64,000 bases of DNA from Afipia sp049747295. Lineage in GTDB: Bacteria > Pseudomonadota > Alphaproteobacteria > Rhizobiales > Xanthobacteraceae. The translations under genes were made by a program, and so were the position numbers. This document shows, one piece after another, positions 19,627-27,855 of this stretch; positions within the stretch are counted from its first letter, which is position 1; each line of letters begins with the position of its first letter. The notes below the pieces were generated by a model. That model made no database searches, was not told the origin of the DNA, and was given only the letters and a program-made list of their open reading frames with translations. The stretch is from positions 2,852,001 to 2,916,000 of the forward strand of contig NZ_JBMHJM010000001.1 in assembly GCF_049747295.1 (NCBI RefSeq), given 5' to 3'.

Positions 19627-19917
19627 CGGTTATTCCACTCCCTGATGGAACCTTTGTACTCGGCTTCATTTAACGCGAAGTTCATGCGGAGGAACGAGTT
19701 GCAGAATTCGTATCTTCCCTCGCTCACCGATGATTAACCATGGGCGCCCGGCATTCATCGAAAATAAACGCTAGTCGAAAGAACAGACTCGAATTGCCGA
19801 CGTGGTGAATCTCAAAGCTGTCTCCGTTTACCAAACCGATGCGTTTCGAAATTTAAATGGCGCGTGTTCAGGCGCGCCATCCCGCGCGTCAACGACGAAA
19901 CAGTACAGAGTACGTCG

Positions 19918-20724
19918 ATGTTCAGAAATATCTCCCTCGCGCTCGTCGCAGGCGCGTCGCTGCTTGGCGTCAGCTCCTTGCAAGCTTTCGCAATTGATGG
20001 CGAAGCTCCGGTATCGGAGCCTCGCGTGATCTATTCACAAACGCCGGTGAATCCGCCGATGCCGATCCGCGTCGCTTATAACGACCGATCGAATATGGGC
20101 GGCGGGTTCATCGAATTCCTGTTCAGCGGCGGTCAGTCGGGTGATCCTGGATATGCGCCGCCGCGCTACGAGCAGCAGCCACGCTATGCACCGATGCCCG
20201 GCTATCGCAGCGGTTTGCCGCCGATGGATCCTCAGGATGCCATGCGCCAGGAATCGGTCGAGCCGGCGAGCCAAGGGTTCGATCCGAAATACGAAAAGCA
20301 ACTTGTTGAATATGACGGCAGGCAGTCACCCGGCACCATCGTGATCGATACGCCGAACAAGTTTCTCTATCTCGTGCAGGGGAACGGTAAAGCGCTGCGC
20401 TATGGCATCGGGGTCGGTAAGCCCGGTTTTGCATGGGCTGGCGTAAAGACCATCTCTGCCAAGAAGGAATGGCCGGCATGGACACCGCCGGCGGAAATGC
20501 TCAAGCGTCGTCCTGATCTGCCGCGTCACATGGAGGGTGGTCCCGAAAACCCGCTTGGCGCCCGCGCCATGTATCTCGGCTCGTCGCTTTACCGCATCCA
20601 TGGTTCGAACGAGCCTTGGACGATCGGCACCGCCGTGTCGTCGGGCTGCATCCGGATGCGCAACCAGGACGTCATCGATCTTTACGGTCGGGTGAACGTC
20701 GGTACCCGTGTCGTCGTGATGTAA
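19918..20724 (+). CDS. L,D-transpeptidase (YkuD family)
   Basis: Periplasmic enzyme of 268 aa that forms 3-3 cross-links in peptidoglycan or attaches proteins to it. A signal peptide covers about 25 residues (MFRNISLALVAGASLLGVSS onward). A Pro/Tyr-rich linker leads to the YkuD domain, starting near PGTIVIDTPNKFLYLV, with the catalytic motif HGSNEPWTIG...SSGCIRM and nucleophile Cys244. The open frame reaches a GTG at 19864, but the signal peptide supports 19918. It is followed by a bidirectional terminator. Confidence 0.92.
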   Translation: MFRNISLALVAGASLLGVSSLQAFAIDGEAPVSEPRVIYSQTPVNPPMPIRVAYNDRSNMGGGFIEFLFSGGQSGDPGYAPPRYEQQPRYAPMPGYRSGLPPMDPQDAMRQESVEPASQGFDPKYEKQLVEYDGRQSPGTIVIDTPNKFLYLVQGNGKALRYGIGVGKPGFAWAGVKTISAKKEWPAWTPPAEMLKRRPDLPRHMEGGPENPLGARAMYLGSSLYRIHGSNEPWTIGTAVSSGCIRMRNQDVIDLYGRVNVGTRVVVM

Positions 20725-20745
20725 GAAAACGGAACGTGATAAACG

Positions 20746-20777
20746 AAAAACGGCCGCTCATGACAGCGGCCGTTTTT
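20746..20777. terminator. Bidirectional terminator between L,D-transpeptidase and DUF2076 genes
   Basis: A perfect 13-bp stem (AAAAACGGCCGCT at 20746-20758 with AGCGGCCGTTTTT at 20765-20777, 6-nt loop). The A and T runs at the two ends give a U tract in both directions. Confidence 0.93.
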
Positions 20778-20793
20778 ATTTCAGGGACGCCGA

Positions 20794-21642
20794 TCAGGCG
20801 AAATCGCTGTCGTCCGAACCGCCATCATCATCGCTATCATAGTCGTCGTCATCATCGTTGTTGTCATAATCATCGTCGTTGTCGTTGTTCTGATCATACG
20901 ACGCGTTGTCGGCAAGGCTCTGACGGGAGTTGTCGTCGCGCCCGCTCTTACCCACGTCATTCAGGCCCGCATCGCGGGCCAGGTCGCCGCCGGACTGGGT
21001 ATTGTTATTGTTGTCCCACGGGCTCTTGGTGCTGCTGGCGGTGTCACCGAACGACTGCTGATGTCCGCTGCCGCCCATCATGCCGCGAATGCTGTTCATC
21101 AGCATGGATCCGCCGATCACGCCGGCTGCAGTTGCCGCAGCCGTTCCGAGAAACGATCCGCCGCCTCCGCCTGGGGCGCCACCCGGGTTGCCGCCCATTT
21201 GGTTGCCGCCACCGAACAGCCCACCGCCGAAGCCGCCGCCCGGATTGCCCTGGCGGAAGTCAGCGCTCGCCCGGGGATCGGGCTGATAGCCGGTCTGGCC
21301 CGTATTCCAGACCGCGGCCCGCGGGGCATCGCTCTCACCCGGCCGCACGTTCGGCACCGATCCGCGTGATGGTCCGCGCAGCGAATCGCGCATGCTGTCT
21401 AGAAAGCCGCCGGATTGCTGCTGCGGCTGATGTCCTTCTTCCAGTTCTCTGATGTGGGCCTCGGCTTGCTTGAGCGCCTCGTCCTGCACCAGCACCGTCT
21501 GAACCAGCGCATAAACGGCATTCGGCGCGCGGCGCAGACCGTCCGCGATCGCGGCTTGCGCGTCGGGATCCCGAGGTGAGGTTTCAAGTTTGGCAAGACG
21601 GTCGAACAGATCGTCGATCAGCTGGCGTTCCTGCGGCGTCAT
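20794..21642 (-). CDS. DUF2076 domain protein with glycine-rich centre and acidic tail
   Basis: Protein of 282 aa. The N-terminus MTPQERQLIDDLFDRLAKLE and the segment APNAVYALVQTVLVQDEAL define the DUF2076 family. A glycine-rich central part may include a membrane-associated stretch (FLGTAAATAAGVIGGSML). The last 40 residues are nearly all Asp, Asn, Ser, Tyr and Gly. ATG 21642 has a GAGGAGG site and is preferred over 21696. The function of the family is unknown, though it is common in Rhizobiales. Confidence 0.85.
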   Translation of the reverse strand: MTPQERQLIDDLFDRLAKLETSPRDPDAQAAIADGLRRAPNAVYALVQTVLVQDEALKQAEAHIRELEEGHQPQQQSGGFLDSMRDSLRGPSRGSVPNVRPGESDAPRAAVWNTGQTGYQPDPRASADFRQGNPGGGFGGGLFGGGNQMGGNPGGAPGGGGGSFLGTAAATAAGVIGGSMLMNSIRGMMGGSGHQQSFGDTASSTKSPWDNNNNTQSGGDLARDAGLNDVGKSGRDDNSRQSLADNASYDQNNDNDDDYDNNDDDDDYDSDDDGGSDDSDFA

Positions 21643-21778
21643 CGTATCCTCCTCAGCATCCGGCATTCGAATGCGGGCCAAGATGTATGCCTGCAATATG
21701 ACGGGGTAAGTCCCGGACCGGATTAAATTTGCGCAAGTTCATCGTCTGGGTGCGACAAAACGACTTAGCCGGGCACTC

Positions 21779-22630
21779 TCAACTTCGTGACAGCGTCGCA
21801 TTGCTGGCTGACAGCAGCCGCGGGAAATCATCGCCGGACAAAAATCCGAATTCCCGCTCGCGCTGATCGATGACGTCGTCAAGACTGAGTAACGTCTCGT
21901 CCACGAAACCGGGATGGCACATCACCAGACCCTGATCGGGAAGCCCTTGGAGAAAACCGGTCATTGCCGCGGCGAAATCACCGCCACGCACCATGTCGTA
22001 GGCACCGGCGAAGCCGGGATTGTACGCGACGCCTGCGGTGTTGCAGCGCTTGCGGAACGTCTCGCTCAGGATATCAAGTAACAGCGCTTTTGGATTGCCG
22101 AGACGCTGCTTGACCGGCAAAGGGCGGCCACACTGGCGGACCCAGGCTTGCGGCGCATTGGCTTTGACAACGGCGATGAAGACGTCGCGGATCTGCGGAA
22201 ACAATTGCACGTGCTGATGGCCGTCAACGTAGTCGGGCGCCCGGCCGAACAATTCTTTGAAGGCCATGATTTGTGCCAGCAACTCAGCCTGCACCATCTC
22301 GCGATCAAACCTGCGCAGCAGGGTCGCTTGCAGCGTATTACCCACCGACAGAAAGCGTCCGCCATCGAGCGGCCGGAAATGCATGGTCAGGGGATGGAAT
22401 GGCGCGGTCAGCGTGGCGTGCAGTCCCAACGCGCAATCTGGATTGTTCGCCAATTCCTGCTTCAGTGAATCGACCTCTGTCCGGTCGATCGCCGGTCCCA
22501 CAACCATGACAGACGTCGCATTGATCCGCTTCAGCTTGATCAAGTCGCGGATTGCGCGATTGACTCCCGGAGCCATCCCATAATCGTCGGCGCACAGCCA
22601 GATGCGGCGGAGCGGAGCGTTCTGGCTCAT
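21779..22630 (-). CDS. ChbG/HpnK family carbohydrate deacetylase
   Basis: Metal-dependent deacetylase of the YdjC/ChbG fold, 283 aa. Motifs are the N-terminal LCADDYGMAPGVNRAI (metal-binding DD), GLHATLTAPFHPL and DGHQHVQLFP, all typical. In hopanoid producers the homologue HpnK deacetylates a GlcNAc-hopanoid. Here it overlaps the upstream glycosyltransferase by 4 nt (ATGA), so the pair probably builds and then deacetylates one sugar-lipid. The hopanoid link is possible but not shown; no other hpn gene is in the window. Confidence 0.82.
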   Translation of the reverse strand: MSQNAPLRRIWLCADDYGMAPGVNRAIRDLIKLKRINATSVMVVGPAIDRTEVDSLKQELANNPDCALGLHATLTAPFHPLTMHFRPLDGGRFLSVGNTLQATLLRRFDREMVQAELLAQIMAFKELFGRAPDYVDGHQHVQLFPQIRDVFIAVVKANAPQAWVRQCGRPLPVKQRLGNPKALLLDILSETFRKRCNTAGVAYNPGFAGAYDMVRGGDFAAAMTGFLQGLPDQGLVMCHPGFVDETLLSLDDVIDQREREFGFLSGDDFPRLLSASNATLSRS

Positions 22631-23676
22631 TCAGCGGCAGTCCGCGACGGGTTGTCGAGAGCCGAGGTGGAATCGACGCTCTTGATGCTGTGCTCGGCAA
22701 CGAAATAGATCGGACGTGCCTTAATCTCAGACAAGATCTTTCCGATGTACTCGCCGACGACGCCGATCATGACAAGCTGCACGCCGCCGATGGTCATCAA
22801 TCCGACCACGAGGGAGGGATAGCCAGGTACCGATTTGCCGTCGATGATGGTCTCCCACAAGATGGACAGGCCAAACAGGAAGGCAACGAACGCCAGCAAC
22901 AGCCCGAGAAGGCTGGCGATGCGCAGCGGGGCGACCGAGAACGACGTCAGCCCTTCGATCGACAATCCCAGCAGACGACCGGCGTTGAATGTCGTGACGC
23001 CGTGCGCGCGTGCATCAGGTTCATAGTCGACACGAATTTGCCTGAAGCCGATCCAGCTCGCGAGGCCCTTGAAGAAACGGTTGCGCTCGGGCAGTTGCCG
23101 CAAGGCGGCGGCGGCGCGTGGCGACAGCAGACGGAAATCGCCGGCGTCTTCCGGTATCTTCTGCCGGTTCCCCCAGTTGATCAGCGTGTAGAAGGTGCGC
23201 ACGCCGAAGCGGCGCAGCGTAGATTCATTGTCGCGGTTGGCTTTGGCCGTGTAGACGACATCGAAGCCGTCATCGATCCAGTGGCTCACCAGCCGCTGCA
23301 CCAGTTCCGGCGCATGTTGACCGTCGCCGTCCATGAACAGAACCGCGCCGCGACGGGCATGATCGAGCCCCGCCATGAGGGCGGCTTCCTTGCCGAAGTT
23401 CCGGGACAGTGAAACCACCTGGACGTCGAGATGATCGGGGATCAGGCCTCGTGCGACATCGAGCGTTCCATCGGTGCTGCCGTCATCGATGTAAACCACT
23501 TCGCAAGCGAGGCCATAACGCTCTTTCAAGCTCTCCGCGAGCGCAGACAGGCGGTCATGCAAGCGCGACAGTCCCACGGCTTCGTTGAACACCGGAACCA
23601 CAATCGACAGTCCCTGCGCCGCCGGAGCGCGCAGGTCCCCGCCTGACAAATCTGAAACACCAGCGCCGAGCATCAT
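22627..23676 (-). CDS. GT2 glycosyltransferase (polyprenyl-phosphate sugar transferase type)
   Basis: Membrane-bound enzyme of 349 aa. The GT-A domain shows SIVVPVFNEAVGLSRL, VVYIDDGSTDGTLDVA and the metal-binding LFMDGDGQHAPEL. Two C-terminal membrane helices follow (LLGLLLAFVAFLFGLSILWE and the region around LVMIGVVGEYIGKI). This is the DPM1/GtrB/ArnC architecture, which loads a sugar onto undecaprenyl phosphate. It is translationally coupled to the deacetylase gene that follows. The sugar is unknown. Confidence 0.88.
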   Translation of the reverse strand: MMLGAGVSDLSGGDLRAPAAQGLSIVVPVFNEAVGLSRLHDRLSALAESLKERYGLACEVVYIDDGSTDGTLDVARGLIPDHLDVQVVSLSRNFGKEAALMAGLDHARRGAVLFMDGDGQHAPELVQRLVSHWIDDGFDVVYTAKANRDNESTLRRFGVRTFYTLINWGNRQKIPEDAGDFRLLSPRAAAALRQLPERNRFFKGLASWIGFRQIRVDYEPDARAHGVTTFNAGRLLGLSIEGLTSFSVAPLRIASLLGLLLAFVAFLFGLSILWETIIDGKSVPGYPSLVVGLMTIGGVQLVMIGVVGEYIGKILSEIKARPIYFVAEHSIKSVDSTSALDNPSRTAAE

Positions 23677-23783
23677 CGATCCGTTTCCAAAACAGTCCCT
23701 TTAATCATATGGGAATTGTCATGTGCGTCGCTACAGGCTGTGCAGCTTTGGTGCAGTGCCGCAAGACTCGCGTCCCCCGAGAT

Positions 23784-24761
23784 CTACTGTCCTAAGAACA
23801 CCTCGAGCTTGGCGAACAGCGGATTCTCGCGGTCGAACACATATTCCAGCGATGCGATTGAAACGGTTTCCGCACCGCGTTCGCGCAAGAAGCTCCCCAG
23901 CGCATACAGGTGTGACGGCGGGCAGTGCAGTGTCACCATGCCGGATGACGTTGGCCCTCCGAACGGGGAGACCACGCCGAAACGGCTGTGGGCCTCTGCA
24001 AGAAGCTCCGCGTTGCAGCCAGCAAAGCGGGTGCGAACTTCCTTGTACTTGCGGGCGCGGGCGCTTGAGGCAATGTGATCGAGAATGACCCGTGCGGTCT
24101 CTCGCGCTTGTGGTGACCAGTCGGCATCGCGCGAAGCCACCAGATTGGCGTGACTGCGCAGCATCACGCCGTCGTCAAGGACCTTCAAGCCGTTGGCGGC
24201 AAGCGTAGCGCCGGTTGTGGTGATGTCCACGATCAGTTCAGCCGTGCCGGCCGCAGGTGCGCCTTCCGTCGCGCCTGCACTTTCGACAATCCGGTAATCG
24301 ACGACGCCCTGGGTCGCGAAGAAGTTGCGCGTCAGATTGATGTATTTGGTTGCCACCCGCATGCGGTGATTGTGCCGGGCGCGAAACGACGTGGCGACAT
24401 CGTCCAGGTCAGCCATGGTGCGAACGTCGATCCACGCCTGCGGCACGGCGACTACCACGTTGGCGCTGCCGAAGCCGAGGCTGTCGATCAGCATGACGCG
24501 CTTATCGGCGTCATGAATGTTCTCGCGGATCAGGTCTTCGCCGGTAATGCCGAGATGAACCGCACCGCGCGCGAGTTGCGCGGCAATCTCGCTCGCCGAA
24601 AGATAAGCGATCTCGACATTGTCGAGGCCGGCAATGGTGCCGCGATATTCACGTGCGCCTCGCGGTTTGGCGAGCGTGAGGCCAGCGCGCGCGAAGAACG
24701 CTTCAGCGTTTTCCTGCAAACGGCCTTTGGAGGGAACAGCAACAACAAACGGCGCGGTCAT
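23784..24761 (-). CDS. hisG: ATP phosphoribosyltransferase HisG
   Basis: First step of histidine synthesis: ATP plus PRPP gives phosphoribosyl-ATP. The protein has 325 aa, longer than the short HisG of about 215 aa. It shows the N-terminal VAVPSKGRLQENAEAFF and the PRPP-binding region ELIVDITTTGATLAANGL. The first codon overlaps the hisZ stop (ATGA at 24758-24761), so the two are coupled. In alphaproteobacteria this longer HisG still comes with HisZ. Confidence 0.94.
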   Translation of the reverse strand: MTAPFVVAVPSKGRLQENAEAFFARAGLTLAKPRGAREYRGTIAGLDNVEIAYLSASEIAAQLARGAVHLGITGEDLIRENIHDADKRVMLIDSLGFGSANVVVAVPQAWIDVRTMADLDDVATSFRARHNHRMRVATKYINLTRNFFATQGVVDYRIVESAGATEGAPAAGTAELIVDITTTGATLAANGLKVLDDGVMLRSHANLVASRDADWSPQARETARVILDHIASSARARKYKEVRTRFAGCNAELLAEAHSRFGVVSPFGGPTSSGMVTLHCPPSHLYALGSFLRERGAETVSIASLEYVFDRENPLFAKLEVFLGQ

Positions 24762-25912
24762 GACGCGCTTCCTTGTGAGAGAGCTTCGATCCAGATGGAG
24801 AAGCCGACAGCGGGAATGGGGGCGCGGGCACCGAGCCGCGTCAGCAGGCCGTCATAGCGGCCTCCGCCGACCAATGGCTCCGTGCCATTGTTCTTCCGGT
24901 GCAACTCGAATTCGAAGCCTGTGTAGTAGTCGAGGCCGCGACCGAACGACGTGGAGAACCTGATCGTGGTGGTGTCGATACCGCGCGCCGCCATGAAGCC
25001 GGTGCGGCTTTCAAACAGGTCGATCGCGGCATTGAGATCGAGCTTCGCATCCGAGGCGAGTGCGCGCAGTTGTGCGGCGGCCTCGTCCGGCTCGCCTGCT
25101 ATGCCGAGGAAGCGTTCAATCAGTTGCAGCGCGTCGCGTGGCAGCGATCCGCCTTTGAGTGTTGATTGCTCAAGGAAACGATCGGCGATCTCCGCAACCG
25201 TGCGCCCGCCGACATTGCTCGTGCCGGCGATCGACATCAGGTCGGTGACGAGGGCCAGCGCGGCTTTGCGGTCGGAGCCTGCGAGCGCGGCGAGCACGCC
25301 CTCGTATTCATTGCGGGTTTTGCCGGTTTCCAGCGTCAGGCGCTCGAGATCCTGTGCCAGGCTGATCTTGCGGTTGAAATCCTTGAGCAGGCGCCGCTTC
25401 CACACGGGATAGAGATCGAGCGCATCGATCAACGCCGTGAACAGAGCCACGTCGCCGGTGCGAATATCGATATCGTTGACGCCGAAAGCGGCCGTCGTTT
25501 CCAGGCCCAGCGCCAGCATCTCGGCATCGGCTGCGGCGCGGTCCTGACGGCCGAACGATTCGACCCCGGCCTGATTGAATTCGCTGGTTTGGCCTCCGCG
25601 GTATCGGAACACCGGACCGAGGTAATAAAATCCAGCAGGCTGTCCGGCGCGGTTCGAGGCGAGATAGTTCCGCGCCACCGGAATGGTCAGGTCGGGCCGC
25701 AGGCACAGTTCGTCGCCACTCGCGTCGGTCGTCAGATAGAGACTTTTGCGGATGTCCTCACCGGACAGGTCGAGAAACGGCTCGGCCGGCTGCAGGATGG
25801 GCGGGCGGGCATGGATATAGCCAGCCTGCGCAAAGGACTGCAGCAAGGCCTCCGCCGGTGCGGCGGACCCGGTCGCGGTTGCGGCACTGGTCTGGCTCAT
25901 TTTGATATCCAT
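24758..25912 (-). CDS. hisZ: ATP phosphoribosyltransferase regulatory subunit HisZ
   Basis: Catalytically inactive relative of histidyl-tRNA synthetase that activates HisG and carries its histidine feedback control. The 384 aa contain class II synthetase-like motifs (DELCLRPDLTIPVARNYL, then the C-terminal FGRGLDYYTGFEFEL and GGGRYDGLL). It is the upstream gene of the hisZ-hisG pair. A second ATG at 25900 is in frame and equally possible as start. Confidence 0.92.
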   Translation of the reverse strand: MDIKMSQTSAATATGSAAPAEALLQSFAQAGYIHARPPILQPAEPFLDLSGEDIRKSLYLTTDASGDELCLRPDLTIPVARNYLASNRAGQPAGFYYLGPVFRYRGGQTSEFNQAGVESFGRQDRAAADAEMLALGLETTAAFGVNDIDIRTGDVALFTALIDALDLYPVWKRRLLKDFNRKISLAQDLERLTLETGKTRNEYEGVLAALAGSDRKAALALVTDLMSIAGTSNVGGRTVAEIADRFLEQSTLKGGSLPRDALQLIERFLGIAGEPDEAAAQLRALASDAKLDLNAAIDLFESRTGFMAARGIDTTTIRFSTSFGRGLDYYTGFEFELHRKNNGTEPLVGGGRYDGLLTRLGARAPIPAVGFSIWIEALSQGSAS

Positions 25913-26023
25913 CAGGGGTCAACGTGTGAATCGGGCGTCCCTTAACATGGCCAAGCCTATGTTTCGACGACGATTCCGAAAGTGGCTTAATGAGAATTCC
26001 GGATCATGCAACTATTGCGTGCA

Positions 26024-26776
26024 TCAGGCCGGTCCCCAGTCACCCAGTGCCGTCTGCACGAGGGCTAAAGCCGCCACGGCGGCGGTGTCCGCTCTGAGGA
26101 TACGCGGGCCAAGCGCCAGCCGCACCACCCCCGGCTGCTTCAACAGCAGCATGCGTTCCTCCTCGGCAAAGCCGCCCTCGGGTCCAATCAGGACGTCAGT
26201 ACCGCCCAAGCCGTCCTTGCGCGCACGGGATAGGGCTACGGCAGGGTCGCTGTCAGGGGCTTCCTCATCGCAAAACACCAGCAGACGACCATCACCACGC
26301 TGGCCCAGATACCGTTCAAGCGGCTCAGGCTCGCGAACCTCGGCCAAGCTCAGAATTCCGCATTGTTCCGCAGCTTCTATGACGTTTGCCCTCATGCGAT
26401 CCGTGTTGACGCGCGTCGCTTGCGTGAAGCGGGTGGTGACAGGGCACAGCGCCGAAGCGCCCATTTCGACGGCTTTCTGAACCATGTAGTCGAGCCGTGC
26501 ATGTTTCAGAGGTGCGAACACGTAGTGCAGATCGGGCAATCGATCCTGTGGGCGTATCTGGCTGACGATCTCAGCGCGATCGGGCCGTTTGCGGCCGGCC
26601 AGAGTCGCCTCCCACTCGCCGTCGCGCCCATTAAATACGCGCACGGTGTCGCCAGCCGCGAGACGCAGCACATTGCCGAGATAATTGGTCTGGTCGCGAT
26701 CGAGCGGAATCCCGACACCTGCGGCCAACGGAGGCTCGACAAAAAGGCGCGGCGTGCGGGCATCGAATTTCGGCAT
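26024..26776 (-). CDS. rsmE: 16S rRNA (uracil1498-N3)-methyltransferase RsmE
   Basis: Methylates U1498 of 16S rRNA in the 30S subunit. The 250 aa show the N-terminal PUA-like part (RLFVEPPLAAGVGIPLDRDQ, VRVFNGRDGEWEA) and a SPOUT methyltransferase domain with LIGPEGGFAEEE and the knot segment LALGPRILRADTAAVAAL. An AAGGA site precedes the ATG. It is transcribed with, or just upstream of, the hisZ-hisG pair on the same strand. Confidence 0.94.
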   Translation of the reverse strand: MPKFDARTPRLFVEPPLAAGVGIPLDRDQTNYLGNVLRLAAGDTVRVFNGRDGEWEATLAGRKRPDRAEIVSQIRPQDRLPDLHYVFAPLKHARLDYMVQKAVEMGASALCPVTTRFTQATRVNTDRMRANVIEAAEQCGILSLAEVREPEPLERYLGQRGDGRLLVFCDEEAPDSDPAVALSRARKDGLGGTDVLIGPEGGFAEEERMLLLKQPGVVRLALGPRILRADTAAVAALALVQTALGDWGPA

Positions 26777-26940
26777 TGAACTTTCCTTGAATGGGGACTT
26801 CTAACCCATTGGCGCCTGATTATCAGCCGCCTGTGGAACCAAATGCCGCGCTGCTGCCAAATTCCACGGGTTGTTAAGGAGTGGCGGGAATCGTAGAAAG
26901 TCGCCTTTTGGGGACGTCAGGACCCGCCGGAGGAAAATCC

Positions 26941-27666
26941 GTGATCACTCATCGTCTGATCATATCGTTGGCTGCGGCCGCATTCATTGCGCATGTTGCC
27001 GAGGTCCGCGCGCAAGGCGCATTTCCTGCGCCGTTGCCGGGTCAGGCTGCTGCGCCTGCCGCGTCGCCGTTTCCCCCTGTCAATGGCAGTTCTTCTCCGT
27101 TTCCCCCTGTGAATGGTAGTTCTTCTCCGTTCCCGCCGGTGAATGGCGCGATGGGCGCGCCCAGGGCGGCTCCGCCTCCTTCGCCAAGCGCGTTCTCGAC
27201 CGGCGCTCCGCCGATTGGCGGTGGCGGGTTTGGTGGTCCGCCGTCTGGACCGCCGCCCGGAGCGGAAGAATGCCAAAATGGCTTCCTGCCGTTGCGCAAG
27301 GATGCCGAGGAGAAGGCAAAGCTGATCCAGGCGGCTGGCAAGCGCAAGGCGCCGCCGACGGAAGCCTGTAAATTGATCAGCAATTTCTCTCAGGCCGAAC
27401 TCAAGATGATCAAGTTCGTGGAGAGTCACGCGAAGAAGTGCGGTATTCCGCCTCAGGTCAGTGACCAGATGAAGAAGGGCCACGTCAACACCGAGAAATT
27501 GCAGACCAAGGTCTGCGCGGTGGCGGCCCAGATGCAGCAAGGTCCTGCAGGTCCTAGCCTGAGCGACGTGCTGGGATCAGCCGCATTGCCGGAAGCAAAG
27601 CCCACTCCCAAGCGCGGAGGCGGCAGCACGTTCGATACTCTAAGTGGTAACGTGCTCGCCCGATAG
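26941..27666 (+). CDS. Secreted protein with Pro-rich tandem repeats, unknown function
   Basis: Protein of 241 aa. A signal peptide (VITHRLIISLAAAAFIAHVA onward) is followed by a proline-rich region with three SPFPPVNG repeats and a glycine-rich linker. The C-terminal domain of about 120 aa begins at GAEECQNGFLPLRKDAEEKA and contains conserved-looking Cys and Lys. The GTG at 26941 has GGAGGA upstream and gives a clean signal peptide; an in-frame GTG at 26881 does not. I do not recognise the C-terminal domain. Confidence 0.72.
   Translation: MITHRLIISLAAAAFIAHVAEVRAQGAFPAPLPGQAAAPAASPFPPVNGSSSPFPPVNGSSSPFPPVNGAMGAPRAAPPPSPSAFSTGAPPIGGGGFGGPPSGPPPGAEECQNGFLPLRKDAEEKAKLIQAAGKRKAPPTEACKLISNFSQAELKMIKFVESHAKKCGIPPQVSDQMKKGHVNTEKLQTKVCAVAAQMQQGPAGPSLSDVLGSAALPEAKPTPKRGGGSTFDTLSGNVLAR
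27064..27150 (+). repeat. 30-bp in-frame tandem repeat, three units
   Basis: Units at 27064-27093, 27094-27123 and 27124-27150 (last one partial) each encode SPFPPVNG plus SS. The first two are nearly identical; the third has drifted at third codon positions. The copy number may vary between strains. Confidence 0.85.
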
Positions 27667-27671
27667 TCGGC

Positions 27672-27840
27672 CTAGTGGTCCGAGTCTAACATTTGCATCC
27701 CGTTTCGACTGGTGCGTTTGCAAATGTTAGAATCAAAAGGACCACTAGCAGCATTAAAGTTCGAGTGGAGTTTTGGATTTGACATTCGCTTCCAGAGCTT
27801 GCGGTAAGGTGGGCAGCGAATGTCAAATCCACTCCACTCG
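27672..27840. repeat. Bipartite palindromic element, copy 1
   Basis: Two inverted hairpins: 27672-27748 and 27762-27840, separated by the 13-nt spacer CAGCATTAAAGTT. Hairpin 1 has outer stem CTAGTGGTCC/GGACCACTAG, right-side bulge AAAA and a 16-bp inner stem with one mismatch. Hairpin 2 has outer stem CGAGTGGAGT/ACTCCACTCG, left-side bulge TTT and a perfect 16-bp inner stem (GGATTTGACATTCGCT). It is in the opposite orientation to copies 2, 4, 5 and 6. It lies 15 nt before the ubiA start and supplies a misleading upstream ATG at 27820. Confidence 0.93.
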
Positions 27841-27855
27841 TATAACGGACCGGCC

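Noticed and set aside
27820..27855. Upstream ATG as ubiA start
   Set aside because: This ATG lies in the right arm of a palindromic element, has no ribosome-binding site, and adds 12 residues not expected for UbiA.
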